DNA of 64,000 nt, taken from the NCBI RefSeq assembly GCF_900099825.1, contig NZ_LT629693.1:6707001-6771000 (forward strand), in the 5' to 3' direction. Of this stretch, positions 36,452-47,062 are shown piece by piece. Source of the DNA: Bradyrhizobium ottawaense. Its GTDB lineage: Bacteria > Pseudomonadota > Alphaproteobacteria > Rhizobiales > Xanthobacteraceae. Each line of letters starts with the position of its first letter. Position 1 is the stretch's first letter. Below the pieces are notes generated by a model. That model was given only the letters and a program-made list of their open reading frames with translations, made no database searches and was not told the origin of the DNA. A program made the position numbers and the translations under genes.

Positions 36452-37219
36452 ATGAGCCGTCGACGCCGCATTTATGAAGGCAAGGCCAAGGTCCTGTATG
36501 AAGGCCCGGAGCCGGGAACCCTGATCCAGCACTTCAAGGACGATGCGACCGCGTTCAATGCCAAGAAACACCAGGTGATCGAGGGCAAGGGCGTCCTCAA
36601 CAACCGGATTTCGGAGTACCTGTTTCAGCACCTCAACGACATCGGGGTGCCGACCCATTTCATCCGCCGCCTCAACATGCGCGAGCAACTGATTCGCGAA
36701 GTCGAGATCGTGCCGCTGGAGGTGGTGGTGCGGAACGTGGCGGCGGGATCGCTGTCGCAGCGTCTCGGCATCGAGGAAGGCACCCAACTGCCGCGCTCGA
36801 TCATCGAGTTCTATTACAAGAACGACCAACTCAACGACCCGATGGTCTCGGAAGAGCACATCACGGCGTTCGGCTGGGCAACGCCGCAGGAAATCGACGA
36901 CATCATGGCGCTCGCCATCCGCGTCAACGACTTCCTGACCGGGCTGTTCCTCGGCATCGGCATCCGTCTGGTAGATTTCAAGATGGAATGCGGCCGCCTG
37001 TTCGAGAACGACATGATGCGGATCATCGTCGCCGACGAGATCTCGCCGGACTCATGCCGGCTGTGGGACATCAAGTCGAACGAGAAGCTCGACAAGGATC
37101 GTTTCCGCCGGGATCTCGGTGGACTGCTGGAGGCCTATACCGAGGTCGCCAAGCGTCTGGGCATTCTGATGGAGAACGAGCGTCCGGCCGGCAGCGGCCC
37201 GGTGCTCGTCAAAAGCTAG
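36452..37219 (+). CDS. purC: SAICAR synthetase
   Basis: A 255-residue enzyme of purine synthesis, joining CAIR and aspartate with [23 protein letters not shown] is the family start; [24 protein letters not shown] and [10 protein letters not shown] are conserved. The ATG at 36452 gives the standard length. An earlier ATG at 36422 with a GGAG 12 bases before it would add ten residues. First of the pur genes in the window. Confidence 0.95.
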   Translation: MSRRRRIYEGKAKVLYEGPEPGTLIQHFKDDATAFNAKKHQVIEGKGVLNNRISEYLFQHLNDIGVPTHFIRRLNMREQLIREVEIVPLEVVVRNVAAGSLSQRLGIEEGTQLPRSIIEFYYKNDQLNDPMVSEEHITAFGWATPQEIDDIMALAIRVNDFLTGLFLGIGIRLVDFKMECGRLFENDMMRIIVADEISPDSCRLWDIKSNEKLDKDRFRRDLGGLLEAYTEVAKRLGILMENERPAGSGPVLVKS

Positions 37220-37220
37220 G

Positions 37221-37322
37221 ACGTCATTCCGGGGCGCGGGCGTAGACCGCGAACCCGGAATCCAGAAGTTTATTGCGCGAGATTCCGGATCGACCCGCTG
37301 CGCGGCTCGTCCGGAATGACGG
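37221..37322. repeat. Dispersed palindromic repeat
   Basis: Bounded by acgtcattccggggcgcg and cgtccggaatgacggggt, with an inner pair aacccggaatcc/gagattccgga. It separates purC from purS by about 110 bases within the pur cluster. Confidence 0.7.
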
Positions 37323-37329
37323 GGTTGAT

Positions 37330-37569
37330 ATGAAAGCACGCGTTACCGTTACGTTGAAGTCCGGCATTCTCGATCCGCAGGGCAAGGCCATCGAAGGCGC
37401 GCTGAAAACGCTCGGCGTCGATGGCGTCGCCAGCGTGCGTCAGGGCAAGGTGTTCGACATCGAACTCTCCGGCTCCGACAAGGCCAAGGCGGAGGCGGCC
37501 CTGAAAGCCGCCGCCGACAAGCTGCTGGCCAACACCGTGATCGAGAACTACCGGGTCGAACTTCTCTAG
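37330..37569 (+). CDS. purS: FGAM synthase, PurS subunit
   Basis: A 79-residue Pur[21 protein letters not shown], then a helix and [15 protein letters not shown]. PurS joins PurQ and PurL in the three-part FGAM synthase and helps channel ammonia. Length and ends match the family. It begins seven bases after the dispersed repeat, without a clear ribosome site beyond GGGGTTG, and stops 10 bases before purQ. Confidence 0.95.
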   Translation: MKARVTVTLKSGILDPQGKAIEGALKTLGVDGVASVRQGKVFDIELSGSDKAKAEAALKAAADKLLANTVIENYRVELL

Positions 37570-37579
37570 GCTGCAATCA

Positions 37580-38281
37580 ATGAAATCTGCCGTTCTCGTC
37601 TTTCCCGGAATCAATCGCGAGCGCGACATGGCGCGCGCCTTGAAGCTGGCATCGGGCCATGAGTCCGCGATGGTCTGGCATGCCGAGACCGCGCTGCCCA
37701 AGGGTACCGACCTCGTCGTGGTGCCCGGCGGGTTTTCCTATGGCGACTATCTGCGCTGTGGCGCGATTGCCGCGCGCGCGCCTGTCATGGATGCGGTGCG
37801 GGCGTTTGCCGCCGAAGGCGGCTTCGTGCTCGGCGTCTGCAACGGTTTTCAGATCCTCTGCGAAGCAGGTCTTCTGCCCGGCGTGCTGATGCGCAACGCG
37901 CGGCTGAAATTCATCTGCAAGGACGTGCATCTGCGGGTCGAACGGTCAGACACGCCGTTCACGCGCGGCTACAACGCCGGCCAGGTCATTCGGGTGCCGG
38001 TTGCCCATGGCGAAGGCAATTACGAGGCCGACGAAGAGACGGTGAAGCGGCTCGAGGGCGAGGGGCGGGTGCTGTACCGTTACTGCTCGGCGGAGGGTGT
38101 GGTCGACGAGGCCTCCAACATCAACGGCGCCGCGGATTCGATCGCCGGCATCGTCAACGAGCGCGGCAATGTGCTCGGCATGATGCCGCACCCGGAAAAC
38201 CACGTCGAAGACATCATGGGCTGCACCGACGGCCGCGGCCTGTTTGCCGGCCTTGTGGCACACCTGGAAAAAGCCGCGTGA
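37580..38281 (+). CDS. purQ: FGAM synthase, PurQ glutaminase subunit
   Basis: A 233-residue class I glutamine amidotransferase. The nucleophile is in [17 protein letters not shown], and the His/Glu pair is in [12 protein letters not shown]. It supplies ammonia to PurL. The TGA stop overlaps the GTG start of the next gene by four bases (GTGA), so translation of that gene is probably coupled. Confidence 0.96.
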   Translation: MKSAVLVFPGINRERDMARALKLASGHESAMVWHAETALPKGTDLVVVPGGFSYGDYLRCGAIAARAPVMDAVRAFAAEGGFVLGVCNGFQILCEAGLLPGVLMRNARLKFICKDVHLRVERSDTPFTRGYNAGQVIRVPVAHGEGNYEADEETVKRLEGEGRVLYRYCSAEGVVDEASNINGAADSIAGIVNERGNVLGMMPHPENHVEDIMGCTDGRGLFAGLVAHLEKAA

Positions 38282-39243
38282 ACTCATTCGTGGCCAGACT
38301 GGCGGTCGCGCTCGCGGCGCTCTCGTTCGTGATTCCCGCGCAGGCGCAGGATTTTCCGAAGCATCCCATCACCATGATTGTGCCGTTCGCAGCCGGCGGC
38401 ACCTCCGACGTGATCGCGCGTGCGGTCGCCGAAGAGATGGGCAAGGCGCTGGGTCAGCCGGTCGTGATCGAGAATGTCGCGGGCGCCGGCGGCTCGACCG
38501 CACTGGCACGCGCCGCGCGCGCCGACGCGGACGGTTACACCATCGCGATCGGCAACGCCGGCACCAGTGCCGCGACCTACACGATCTATCCGAAACTGCC
38601 GTTCACGCCGGACTCGTTCGCCCCCATTGCCATGGTGGCGAAGACGTTCGGCATCGTCGCGCTGCGCAAGGACTTTCCGGCCAAGAACCTGCAGGAGTTC
38701 ATCGCCTATGCGAAGAGCAATCCCGGCAAGATCAATCTCGGCCATGCCGGCGTCGGTTCGTCGAACTTCCTGATCTGCAAGAGCTTCGTGCAGGCCGCCG
38801 GCATCGACGTCACGCTGGTCGGCTATCGCGGCGCCGCACCTGCGCTGACGGATGCGATCGGCGGACAGATCGACGGCGTCTGCGATGCCGCCGCCTCGGT
38901 GTCGCAGGCGATCGACGACAAGCTGGTGCGGGGCCTCGTGGTCGGCTCGACCGTGAGGCTGGCAACCTTGCCCGATCTGCCGACGTCGGCGGAGGCGGGC
39001 CTTCCCGAATTCGAGGCGCAGGGCTGGAACGGCCTGTTCGCGCCAAAGGGCACGCCGCCGGCGATCATCGAGAAATTGAACGCGGCGGCACGCACGGCGG
39101 TCGAAAGCGAGCCGGTGAAAAAGCGCTTCTACGATCTCTCCACCGTCGCCCCCGACGCTAGCGAGCACACGCCCGACGTGCTCGGGAAACTGGTGACGCG
39201 CGATGTCGAGAAATACCGCAAGCTGCTGGAAGAGAAGAAGTAG
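38278..39243 (+). CDS. Tripartite tricarboxylate transporter (TctC/Bug) binding protein
   Basis: A 321-residue periplasmic binding protein of the Bug/TctC family. It has a signal peptide ([17 protein letters not shown]), then [40 protein letters not shown] and [15 protein letters not shown], all typical. Starts with GTG at 38278, overlapping purQ by four bases. No TctA/TctB membrane genes are nearby, so it is an orphan of unknown ligand. Its place inside the pur cluster is not explained by its family. Confidence 0.88.
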   Translation: MNSFVARLAVALAALSFVIPAQAQDFPKHPITMIVPFAAGGTSDVIARAVAEEMGKALGQPVVIENVAGAGGSTALARAARADADGYTIAIGNAGTSAATYTIYPKLPFTPDSFAPIAMVAKTFGIVALRKDFPAKNLQEFIAYAKSNPGKINLGHAGVGSSNFLICKSFVQAAGIDVTLVGYRGAAPALTDAIGGQIDGVCDAAASVSQAIDDKLVRGLVVGSTVRLATLPDLPTSAEAGLPEFEAQGWNGLFAPKGTPPAIIEKLNAAARTAVESEPVKKRFYDLSTVAPDASEHTPDVLGKLVTRDVEKYRKLLEEKK

Positions 39244-39253
39244 GCGACAGAGC

Positions 39254-40282
39254 CTATTCGCCTGCGGCTGGGTCCGGAGTTTTGCCGCGCAACCGGTTGA
39301 GCCACTTCCCATACTGGTCTTTCGGAATCGTCATCGCGGCGACGCCGGCCATCACGAGCACGAGACCGAGCGCGAGATTCGCCGGTACGGATTCACCGAG
39401 CAGCAGCACCGAGAGGCCGACGCCGATCGGAATGCGCAAGTAGCCTTGCGCGTTGGTGGTCAGCGTGCCGAGCCTGCCGAGGCACATGTAGAACAGCATC
39501 AATCCGAACGCGCTGGAGAAGATCCCCATCGTGGCGGTGGCGATCAGGGCCTCGCGTGTCGGGTGCAAGGTCCAGGGATGCTCGACGATGAGCGCGACCG
39601 GCAATAGCAGCGTGCCACCGAACAGCAGCGATCCGGCCGCGACCACCATCGGGTCGTAATCGGACAGCCGCAATCCGAAGATGGTCGCGCACGCAAACGA
39701 GACGGTGGCGAGCAGGATCACCATTTCGGCAAACAGGTTGCTGGAGAGCCCGCCCAGCGCGTCGAGGCCGATGATCACGGCGGTGCCGGCAAGACCCAGC
39801 ATCGCGCCGGCGAGCTTGAGCAGCGTCGCCGGCTCGTGCCGGGTGATGCCCCAGGTGATCAGGAACGCGAAGATCGGCGTCGTCGAGGCCAGCACCACGG
39901 TGGGGGCCGCCGGCACAAATTGCTGCGCCCAGGTGATCATCAGGAACGGGATCGTCGAATTGATGGTCTGCTGGAACGCGAACAGCTTCCAGGCCTTGAT
40001 GTCGGTCGGGATCCGCAGGCCGCGCGCGTACAGGATCGCGAGCAGGAACAGCGCTGCGATCAGCGAGCGCGCCGAGATGAAGGTGATCGGCGGGATCGAA
40101 CCGAGTCCGATCTTGGTCAGCGGATAGGTCGAACTCCAGCAGCACGCCAGCGCCAGCAGCAACGCATAATCGCGCCAGCCGCGCGGGGCTTTTGCAACGC
40201 CGGCCGGATCCGACGGTGATGCAGGCGTTGATTCGCCTTCGATCGCGGCATTGCTCTTCGGCAACTTGATGGCTCCCGGCAC
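39254..40282 (-). CDS. EamA-family (DMT) transporter
   Basis: A 342-residue inner-membrane protein with ten predicted spans in two EamA repeats (YALLLALACCWSSTYPLTKI and LFAEMVILLATVSFACATIF). DMT exporters move amino acids, sugars or drugs; the substrate is not predictable. The hydrophilic N-terminus of about 35 residues (AAIEGESTPASPSDPAG) is longer than usual, so the start may be a later codon. Convergent with the TctC gene. Confidence 0.85.
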   Translation of the reverse strand: MPGAIKLPKSNAAIEGESTPASPSDPAGVAKAPRGWRDYALLLALACCWSSTYPLTKIGLGSIPPITFISARSLIAALFLLAILYARGLRIPTDIKAWKLFAFQQTINSTIPFLMITWAQQFVPAAPTVVLASTTPIFAFLITWGITRHEPATLLKLAGAMLGLAGTAVIIGLDALGGLSSNLFAEMVILLATVSFACATIFGLRLSDYDPMVVAAGSLLFGGTLLLPVALIVEHPWTLHPTREALIATATMGIFSSAFGLMLFYMCLGRLGTLTTNAQGYLRIPIGVGLSVLLLGESVPANLALGLVLVMAGVAAMTIPKDQYGKWLNRLRGKTPDPAAGE

Positions 40283-40324
40283 GTCCGCTTGTTTATCAGG
40301 TGGTGCGCGGAAGGTGCGAAAAAA

Positions 40325-40813
40325 CTACGGTGTTGCGGGGGACGCTGCCGTCGGCGGCTTCCGCTTCACCCGCTTGATGGTGCCGGAAAACGTGAACAGC
40401 GAACGATCGCCGGATTTCAGCGTGCCGCGCAGGAAGATCAGCGAGCCGCCGGCGCGGGTGATCTCGCCGTCGCATTCGATCAACTCGCCCTCGCGGGCGG
40501 CGTCGAGGAATTCGCAGGAAAAGCCGATGGTGACGCCGGGGCTGTCGAGGTGGGACGAGGCGATCGCGAACAGGCAATAATCGGCGAACGACATGAAGGC
40601 GCCGCCATGGACGTTGCGCATGCCGTTGAGGTGCTTCTGTTCGACCCGGAACGCGCACTGCACCTTGCCGTTTTCGTCGATCCGGTGCCAGTACGGCCCG
40701 TTATGGGTCTCAAAACTGTCACGGGTCCAGGTGCGCCAGCCCTTGAATTCGCCCTTGGTTGCGACGTGCAGATCGGGGCGGTGGCGGAATGCATTTTTGG
40801 GGAGCTCGTTCAC
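40325..40813 (-). CDS. PaaI-family hotdog thioesterase
   Basis: A 162-residue acyl-CoA thioesterase. The motif HLNGMRNVHGGAFMSFADY holds the HGG(A)-x4-AD hotdog signature, followed by VTIGFSCEFLDAAREGELIE. Unlike the thioesterase at 2400-2861, it has the classical HGG turn. The protein ends in a basic tail (RVKRKPPTAASPATP). It is divergent from purL. Confidence 0.85.
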   Translation of the reverse strand: MNELPKNAFRHRPDLHVATKGEFKGWRTWTRDSFETHNGPYWHRIDENGKVQCAFRVEQKHLNGMRNVHGGAFMSFADYCLFAIASSHLDSPGVTIGFSCEFLDAAREGELIECDGEITRAGGSLIFLRGTLKSGDRSLFTFSGTIKRVKRKPPTAASPATP

Positions 40814-40975
40814 TAAAAATAGCCCTTCAATTGCGTGTTTCAGCCCTTAAATCCGATCCGGGAGCGATGTGCAAACGCCGATCCCGCAAGGCTCCCCCCG
40901 CAAAGCTCTGGACAGGGCGGAAATGCGCCATAAAAGGCCTTTTCGCACCCCGTCGATCTACCTAATAAGAGACCC

Positions 40976-43183
40976 ATGAACCAACCCCAGATCACCCCCG
41001 AACTCGTCGCCAGCCATGGCCTGAAACCCGACGAGTATGAGCGCATCCTGAAACTGATCGGACGGGTACCGACTTTCACCGAGCTCGGGATTTTCTCGGC
41101 GATGTGGAACGAGCACTGCTCGTACAAGTCCTCCCGCATCCATCTCAAGGGGCTGCCGACCAAGGCGCCGTGGGTGATCCAGGGCCCCGGCGAGAACGCC
41201 GGGGTCATCGACATCGGCGACGGCCAGGCGGTCGTGTTCAAGATGGAGAGCCACAACCATCCGAGCTACATCGAGCCGTATCAGGGCGCGACCACCGGCG
41301 TCGGCGGCATCCTGCGCGACGTGTTCACGATGGGCGCGCGGCCGATCGCGTGCCTCAACGCGCTTTCGTTCGGCGCGCCGGAACATCCGAAGACGCGCCA
41401 TCTGGTGTCGGGCGTGGTCGCCGGTGTCGGCGGCTACGGCAATTCGTTCGGTGTGCCGACGGTCGGCGGGCAGGTGCGCTTCCACACCCGCTACGACGGC
41501 AACATCCTCGTCAACGCGATGGCGGTCGGCCTCGCAGAGACCACCAAGATTTTCTACGCGGCGGCCTCCGGCGTCAACATGCCGATCGTCTATCTCGGCT
41601 CCAAGACCGGCCGCGACGGCATTCACGGCGCCTCGATGGCGTCGGCCGAGTTCGACGACGATTCCGCAGAGAAACGTCCGACCGTTCAGGTCGGCGATCC
41701 CTTCGCGGAAAAGCTGCTGCTCGAAGCCTGCCTCGAAATCATGGAAGCCGGTTGCGTGATCGCGATCCAGGACATGGGTGCGGCGGGCCTGACCTGTTCG
41801 GCGGTCGAGATGGGCGCCAAGGGCGATCTCGGCGTCGACCTCGATCTCGACGCGGTGCCGACGCGCGAAACCGGCATGAGCGCCTACGAGATGATGCTCT
41901 CGGAAAGCCAGGAGCGCATGCTCATGGTGCTCAAGCCCGAGAAGGAAAAAGAGGCCGAGGCGATCTTCAAAAAATGGGGATTGGACTTCGCGGTGGTCGG
42001 CTACACCACGCCGAGCAAGCGCTTTGTGGTCAAGCATGGCGGCGACGTCATGGCCGACCTGCCGATCAAGGAACTCGGCGACGAGGCGCCGCTTTATGAT
42101 CGCCCGCATGTGGCGTCGGCATTGTTGCCGATGGTTCGCGCCCAGGACGTGAAGCCGCCGATCGGAATTATGCCCGCGCTGGAGAAACTGATCGGCACGC
42201 CGGAGCTTTGTTCGAGGCGCTGGGTCTGGGAGCAATACGACCACGTCATTTTGGGCAATACCGTGCAGCGCCCCGGTGGCGATGCCGCTGTCGTGCGCGT
42301 GCAGGACGGCCCGAAGGGGCTGGCGCTCACCGTCGACGTGACGCCGCGTTATTGCGAGGCCGATCCATATCAGGGCGGCATGCAGGCGGTCGCCGAAGCC
42401 TGGCGTAACATCACCGCCGTCGGCGGGCGGCCGCTTGCGATCACCGACAATCTCAATTTCGGCAACCCGGAACGGCCCGAAATCATGGGCCAGTTCGTCG
42501 GCTGCCTGAAAGGCATCTCCGAAGCCTGCCGCACGCTCGACTTCCCGGTCGTGTCCGGCAACGTCTCGCTCTACAACGAAACCAACGGCCGCGGAATCCT
42601 GCCGACGCCGTCGATCGGCGGTGTCGGCCTGCTCGACGATTTCACCAAGTCGGCGACGCTGGCCTTCAAGGCGTCGAACGAAGCGATCCTCTTGATCGGC
42701 GATACCCAGGGCTGGCTCGGACAGTCGGTTTACCTGCGCGACATCTGCGGCCGCGAAGAAGGCGCACCGCCGCCGGTCGATCTCGCAGCCGAAAAGCGCA
42801 ATGGCGACGTGGTGCGCGGCATGATCCACGCCGGCACCGCGACCGCGGTGCATGATATCTCCGACGGCGGGCTTCTGATCGCGCTGGCCGAGATGGCGAT
42901 GGCTGGTGGCATCGGTGCCCAGCTATTGGCAGCGCCGAGCTCGATCGTGCCGCACGCTTACTGGTTCGGCGAGGACCAGGGCCGCTACATCGTGACGGTG
43001 CCGGCGGCGGAAGCAGGTCTCGTACTGGCCAAGATGAAGGGCGCCGGCGTCCCCTGTGTGCGCATTGGTTCGACAGGTGGGGATGCGATTGCGGTCGCCG
43101 GCGAGGCGCCGGTCGCTGTGACCGCGCTCAAGTTAGCGTTCGAGCATTGGCTGCCGGCCTATATGAACGGCAAGGCGTCCTGA
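40976..43183 (+). CDS. purL: FGAM synthase, PurL subunit
   Basis: A 735-residue small PurL, the type that needs PurS and PurQ. Features in order: [20 protein letters not shown], the metal-binding [29 protein letters not shown] and the second ATP-like half with [20 protein letters not shown]. It converts FGAR to FGAM using ATP and ammonia from PurQ. Separated from purQ by about 2.7 kb of unrelated genes. The start at 40976 is just after CTAATAAGAGACCC. Confidence 0.97.
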   Translation: MNQPQITPELVASHGLKPDEYERILKLIGRVPTFTELGIFSAMWNEHCSYKSSRIHLKGLPTKAPWVIQGPGENAGVIDIGDGQAVVFKMESHNHPSYIEPYQGATTGVGGILRDVFTMGARPIACLNALSFGAPEHPKTRHLVSGVVAGVGGYGNSFGVPTVGGQVRFHTRYDGNILVNAMAVGLAETTKIFYAAASGVNMPIVYLGSKTGRDGIHGASMASAEFDDDSAEKRPTVQVGDPFAEKLLLEACLEIMEAGCVIAIQDMGAAGLTCSAVEMGAKGDLGVDLDLDAVPTRETGMSAYEMMLSESQERMLMVLKPEKEKEAEAIFKKWGLDFAVVGYTTPSKRFVVKHGGDVMADLPIKELGDEAPLYDRPHVASALLPMVRAQDVKPPIGIMPALEKLIGTPELCSRRWVWEQYDHVILGNTVQRPGGDAAVVRVQDGPKGLALTVDVTPRYCEADPYQGGMQAVAEAWRNITAVGGRPLAITDNLNFGNPERPEIMGQFVGCLKGISEACRTLDFPVVSGNVSLYNETNGRGILPTPSIGGVGLLDDFTKSATLAFKASNEAILLIGDTQGWLGQSVYLRDICGREEGAPPPVDLAAEKRNGDVVRGMIHAGTATAVHDISDGGLLIALAEMAMAGGIGAQLLAAPSSIVPHAYWFGEDQGRYIVTVPAAEAGLVLAKMKGAGVPCVRIGSTGGDAIAVAGEAPVAVTALKLAFEHWLPAYMNGKAS

Positions 43184-43186
43184 TTT

Positions 43187-43305
43187 CGTAGCCCGGAAGA
43201 GCGAAGCGATATCCGGGATTTCCAGAGACACGGTCCCCGGATGTCGCGGAGCCCGTCATCGGGCGCGCCTTCGCGCGACCCGTTGGCTCATCCGGGCTAC
43301 AGGGG
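43187..43305. repeat. Dispersed palindromic repeat
   Basis: Begins tcgtagcccggaagagcgaa and ends ttggctcatccgggctacag: GTAGCCCGGA pairs with TCCGGGCTAC across the whole element, with an inner ccgggatttcc/ggtccccgga and gggcgcg/cgcgcga arms. It reaches the stop codon of the acyltransferase gene. Confidence 0.75.
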
Positions 43306-44487
43306 TTAAAGTATCCGCGTCGCGCCGGGAATCTTCCGCAGCGCCGCCGTCGCGGCCCAGCTCAATATCACCGTTAGCACGAACGCCGTCATTGCCTTGA
43401 CGACGGCGGGCAGGTCGTAATCGAACAGCCAGTATTGCAGCCACAGCACGATCGGATAGTGGACCAGGAACATGCCGTAGGCGTCCGCCTGCATGGGATC
43501 GAGCATGCTCCGGCCGGATTGCTTGAATCTCAGGAAGTAGGCCAGGATCAAAAACAGGATGGCCACGCTGAAGAGCGCGAAACAGAAACCGTAATCCGAT
43601 TCGTACCATTCCGGCAGCCGCACCGGATTCCCCAGTATTTCGCGCTTGATGTAGATCAGCACCCACATCGCGCAATACGGAACGAGCGCCAGCAACACCC
43701 AGTTCCAGGTACGCTGAGCGAGCTTGCCGTCTGCCGCCAACAGCCCGCGATTCATATTCAGGACGCCGATGCCGGCGCCGAAAAAGAAATAGCTCGCATA
43801 GAGCAGCACGCGGCCATGCTGGACCGAGAACGGCCCGAACTCGAACCAGCTGCCAGCGCCAAAGTGAATTCGCCCGGGAACGTAGAGCGCGGCGGTGACA
43901 GCAAACATCACGACGAAGAATTCCCCGGGCCGGTCGTGACCGTTCAGCGACAGGCGGTTGATCGGCTCGAGCAGGGTGGGTGATAGCCGAAACAGCAGGC
44001 ATGCAACGAGGTCGAAGCCGAACAGGACCCAGAGGAACCAGACCGGCCCGCTCGGCCACGGGCCGACCGTAATCGTCTTCCACCAGAACTCGGCGAAACC
44101 GATCTCCGGATTCTGCCGCAGCGAGATGGCGTAGTAGGCGATCGGAATGATCGTGAACGCGCAGATCACGAACGGCAGGCCAAGCCGAAGCAGTCGGTCC
44201 TTCAAATGGTTCGCTGGCCCCTTCCGGGTAATGCTCGGCCACACAAACAGCCCGGAGAGGAAAAAGAACATCGCCATGAAGAAACTGTCGGTAGCGAGCA
44301 CGATCATGTCGAAGCCAAAGAAAGACTTCGGATCGGTGTGGCCGAAATAGGTATAGGGGATGATCGCGTGGTGAAGCAGGACCACGAGCGTCAGGAAGGT
44401 GCGGGCGCGATCGATCGAGAAGTTGCGCGCTTTGGCTTTGGGTACGGCGTGAACGTCGGCCGGTCCAACGGATGAAACGGTTGTCAT
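43306..44487 (-). CDS. Acyltransferase-3 family membrane protein
   Basis: A 393-residue protein with about ten membrane spans. The family's catalytic histidine pair region reads FLTLVVLLHHAIIPYTYFGH, and RNFSIDRARTFLTL is the usual first span. Members O-acetylate or succinylate glucans, lipids and polysaccharides at the inner membrane (OpgC, OatA-like). The start at 44487 has GCGGGGTGCC before it; 44502 is the longer option. Substrate unknown. Confidence 0.8.
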   Translation of the reverse strand: MTTVSSVGPADVHAVPKAKARNFSIDRARTFLTLVVLLHHAIIPYTYFGHTDPKSFFGFDMIVLATDSFFMAMFFFLSGLFVWPSITRKGPANHLKDRLLRLGLPFVICAFTIIPIAYYAISLRQNPEIGFAEFWWKTITVGPWPSGPVWFLWVLFGFDLVACLLFRLSPTLLEPINRLSLNGHDRPGEFFVVMFAVTAALYVPGRIHFGAGSWFEFGPFSVQHGRVLLYASYFFFGAGIGVLNMNRGLLAADGKLAQRTWNWVLLALVPYCAMWVLIYIKREILGNPVRLPEWYESDYGFCFALFSVAILFLILAYFLRFKQSGRSMLDPMQADAYGMFLVHYPIVLWLQYWLFDYDLPAVVKAMTAFVLTVILSWAATAALRKIPGATRIL

Positions 44488-44571
44488 GGGCACCCCGCGC
44501 AAGTTGATTCAAGCCAACTCTACCCGCAGGTACCGTCCGGGCCAAGCAGCCGGGCGACTAATTGAAGCAGG

Positions 44572-44931
44572 CTACGCCACTTCCTCGATCGTCACCTTGT
44601 CCGGATAGAACGCCAGGTAGCCGGCGATCTCCGCCATGGCCGGGAACGGCGTCTCATAGGTCCAGATCGAGTTCTCGAGGCTCTTGCCGTTGGCATTGAC
44701 GCTGAAATAGCTCGCATCTCCCTTGTAGGGGCAATGCGTGGTCCGCTCGGTGCGGGCAAGCAGCGCCATATTGGCGTCCGTGCGTGGCACATACTGGACA
44801 GCTGGATAGCTCGCTTCCTTCAGGGTCAGCGCATGGGTGGTATCTGCAACCACTACGCCGCCGGCCGAGACACGGACGCGCTTCGGGTTTGCCGTAATGG
44901 TGATCGGGTGGTCGGGACCGGGGAGTTTCAT
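44572..44931 (-). CDS. DUF427 protein
   Basis: A 119-residue beta-rich protein. The DUF427 pattern is clear: VVVADTTHALTLKEASYPAV then QYVPRTDANM, then THCPYKGDASYFSV and WTYETPFPAMAEIAGYLAFY. The domain is widespread with no firm function; some members are stress-linked. Full length, stand-alone gene. Confidence 0.85.
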   Translation of the reverse strand: MKLPGPDHPITITANPKRVRVSAGGVVVADTTHALTLKEASYPAVQYVPRTDANMALLARTERTTHCPYKGDASYFSVNANGKSLENSIWTYETPFPAMAEIAGYLAFYPDKVTIEEVA

Positions 44932-45134
44932 GGCGGGCAGCCTCTTTTTCGGTCATTTCGTCGCAATACGACGTGACCGGATATCACATGTTCAAAACGT
45001 CTGGAGCGGGAATATAGTGCAGGAAAGGGTGACCTAGAAGAGCGTACGCGCTAGGTTCGGCTGTCACGGTTGCGCGAGCGGACCCTGATTCGAAGTATTT
45101 GCGTGATGCGAAACATCTGACGGAGACATGCTGG

Positions 45135-45371
45135 ATGCCGATGGACGCCCACGATATCGAATCGATGATCAAGGCAGCTATTCCCGATGCCGAGGTGACG
45201 ATCCGCGATCTCGCAGGCGACGGCGACCATTACGCCGCGACCGTGATCTCGGAATCCTTCCGCGGCAAGTCGCGGGTCCAGCAGCACCAGATCGTGTACC
45301 AGTCGCTGAAGGGACAGATGGGCGGCGTGCTGCACGCGCTGGCGCTGCAGACCGGCGTGCCGGGAGGCTAG
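45135..45371 (+). CDS. bolA: BolA-family protein
   Basis: A 78-residue BolA/YrbA-type protein: MPMDAHDIESMIKAAIPDAE, then HYAATVISESFRGKSRVQQH and QIVYQSLKGQMGG, where the conserved histidine that binds iron-sulfur clusters is near the end of the motif. BolA partners CGFS glutaredoxins in iron-sulfur trafficking. In alphaproteobacteria bolA is often next to grxD; here grxD is 4.6 kb away. The ATG at 45135 lies nine bases after GGAG. Confidence 0.93.
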   Translation: MPMDAHDIESMIKAAIPDAEVTIRDLAGDGDHYAATVISESFRGKSRVQQHQIVYQSLKGQMGGVLHALALQTGVPGG

Positions 45372-45401
45372 CCGCAGGGTCGGGCGGAGCGGGGCGCACC
45401 G

Positions 45402-46592
45402 ATGGCGGACAATCCACGCGGCGCGATGTGGCGCCCGATCATGCCGAACCAGCACAGCCGCGTCACCTATGCCGAGCTGTTCTTCGACCTCGTCTTCGTC
45501 TACGCGGTCACGCAGATCTCGCACACGCTGCTGGCCGACTTTACCCTGCTCGGCGTCGTGCATGTCACGCTGCTGTTTCTCGCGGTGTGGTGGGTGTGGG
45601 TCTTCACCTCCTGGATCACCAACTGGCTCGATCCCGAAAAGGCGCCGGTCCGGCTGTTGCTGTTTGCGCTGACGCTCGGCGGGCTGGTGCTCTCGACCTC
45701 GATCCCTTCGGCGTTCGACGGACGCGGTCTGTGGTTCGCCATCGCCTATGCCGCGATGCAGGTCGGCAAGACGGTATTTCTATGGATCGTGACGCCGTCT
45801 TCGCGGCCGCCGGCGCGCATGAATGCGGTCCGCATCACGACCTGGCTTGCGGTGTCGGCGATATTCTGGATCGCCGGCGGGTTGATGGAAGGTCAATCGC
45901 GGCTGGTGCTGTGGGCGATTGCGCTGGCGATCGAATATGTTTCGCCGGTGGTACGATTCTGGATCCCGCGATACGGCGCGTCCTCGATCGCGGACTGGGT
46001 CGTCGAGGGCGGCCACATGGCCGAGCGCTGCGCCGGCTTCATCATTATCGCGCTCGGCGAATCCATCGTCGTGACCGGTGCTACCTTTGCCGACCTGACC
46101 TGGACCACCGAAAACGTCGTGGCGTTCGCCTCGGCCTTCGTCGGCAGTCTGGCGATGTGGTGGATCTATTTCCACAAGGGCGCCGAAGCCGGCTCCGAGC
46201 AGATTTCCAGGTCGAGCGAGCCGGGCAGGCTGGCGCGGCTGGCCTATACCTACCTTCACATGCCGATCGTGGCCGGCATCATCGTGTCAGCGGTGGCCGA
46301 CGAACTGGTGCTGAAGCACCCGGCCGGTCATTCCGATCTCAAGACGGTACTCAGCGCGATCGGCGGTCCGCTGCTGTTCCTGTTCGGAACGATCCTGTTC
46401 AAGCACAGCTTTCGCGGCTTTCTCCAGCTCTCGCACGGCGTCGGCATCGTCGCATTGTGCGGGCTTGCATGGTTCGCCGGCGATCTGTCGCCGCTGATGC
46501 TGTCGATCATCACATCGGCAATCATGGTCGTGGTCGCGGTGTGGGAATCGATTTCGTTGCGATCCAGGCCGGAAGAGCCGGAACAAGCCTGA
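45402..46592 (+). CDS. Low-temperature-requirement A (LtrA) family protein
   Basis: A 396-residue membrane protein with about twelve hydrophobic segments. It opens with the LtrA signature RVTYAELFFDLVFVYAVTQI and has HMAERCAGFIIIALGESIVV in the middle. LtrA was named from Listeria cold-growth mutants; its molecular role is not established. It starts 30 bases after bolA and may be co-transcribed. Confidence 0.88.
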   Translation: MADNPRGAMWRPIMPNQHSRVTYAELFFDLVFVYAVTQISHTLLADFTLLGVVHVTLLFLAVWWVWVFTSWITNWLDPEKAPVRLLLFALTLGGLVLSTSIPSAFDGRGLWFAIAYAAMQVGKTVFLWIVTPSSRPPARMNAVRITTWLAVSAIFWIAGGLMEGQSRLVLWAIALAIEYVSPVVRFWIPRYGASSIADWVVEGGHMAERCAGFIIIALGESIVVTGATFADLTWTTENVVAFASAFVGSLAMWWIYFHKGAEAGSEQISRSSEPGRLARLAYTYLHMPIVAGIIVSAVADELVLKHPAGHSDLKTVLSAIGGPLLFLFGTILFKHSFRGFLQLSHGVGIVALCGLAWFAGDLSPLMLSIITSAIMVVVAVWESISLRSRPEEPEQA

Positions 46593-46594
46593 AG

Positions 46595-46786
46595 CTATTT
46601 TTGCTCGACGACGTTTTTGAGGACGAGCGTCGAAAGCTGGACGACGAGCGCCCGGAGTCTGGCATTTTCCTCGAGCAGCGACTCCGTCTCGCTGCTGACC
46701 TCGGCATCCCAGCCATCGTCGTCATGGACGGACGGCGAATCCACGGGTTGTCCAGCATCGCCAGACAAAAAATACGCTTTACCCAT
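46595..46786 (-). CDS. Small coiled-coil protein, 63 aa
   Basis: From the ATG at 46786, behind CCAGGGGGTACC. An acidic, disordered N-terminal half (SVHDDDGWDAEVSSETE) leads to a leucine-heptad helix (SLLEENARLRALVVQLSTLV). It resembles short dimeric coiled coils. No family is named. Its stop is two bases from the convergent ltrA stop. Confidence 0.65.
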   Translation of the reverse strand: MGKAYFLSGDAGQPVDSPSVHDDDGWDAEVSSETESLLEENARLRALVVQLSTLVLKNVVEQK

Positions 46787-47062
46787 CACTGGTACCCCCT
46801 GGCACGAACTCACCCCAGCCAAGTCGTCAGGACAGGATTGGCTGAGTCGGAGTCAAAATTTGGACGTTTCGGAGGGGAAACCGCAGCAGGGATGCAGCGA
46901 TTTGCTGACGTAATCGATCAAGGTTAGGAATCGTTAACCATTCTCTGCCACATTCCACCTGCATGGTGTTGAGGCGCGCGGCGGCGCAGACACCATGCTT
47001 TCACTTTGACCAGCGCGACCACCCTCAGTCCCCACGGTTCCCGTGGCTGGGAACACGCGCCG

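Noticed and set aside
40958-42853. Open frame of 631 codons antisense to purL
   Set aside because: Same shadow composition (HRVDED, RRHR-type repeats) opposite a full-length PurL.
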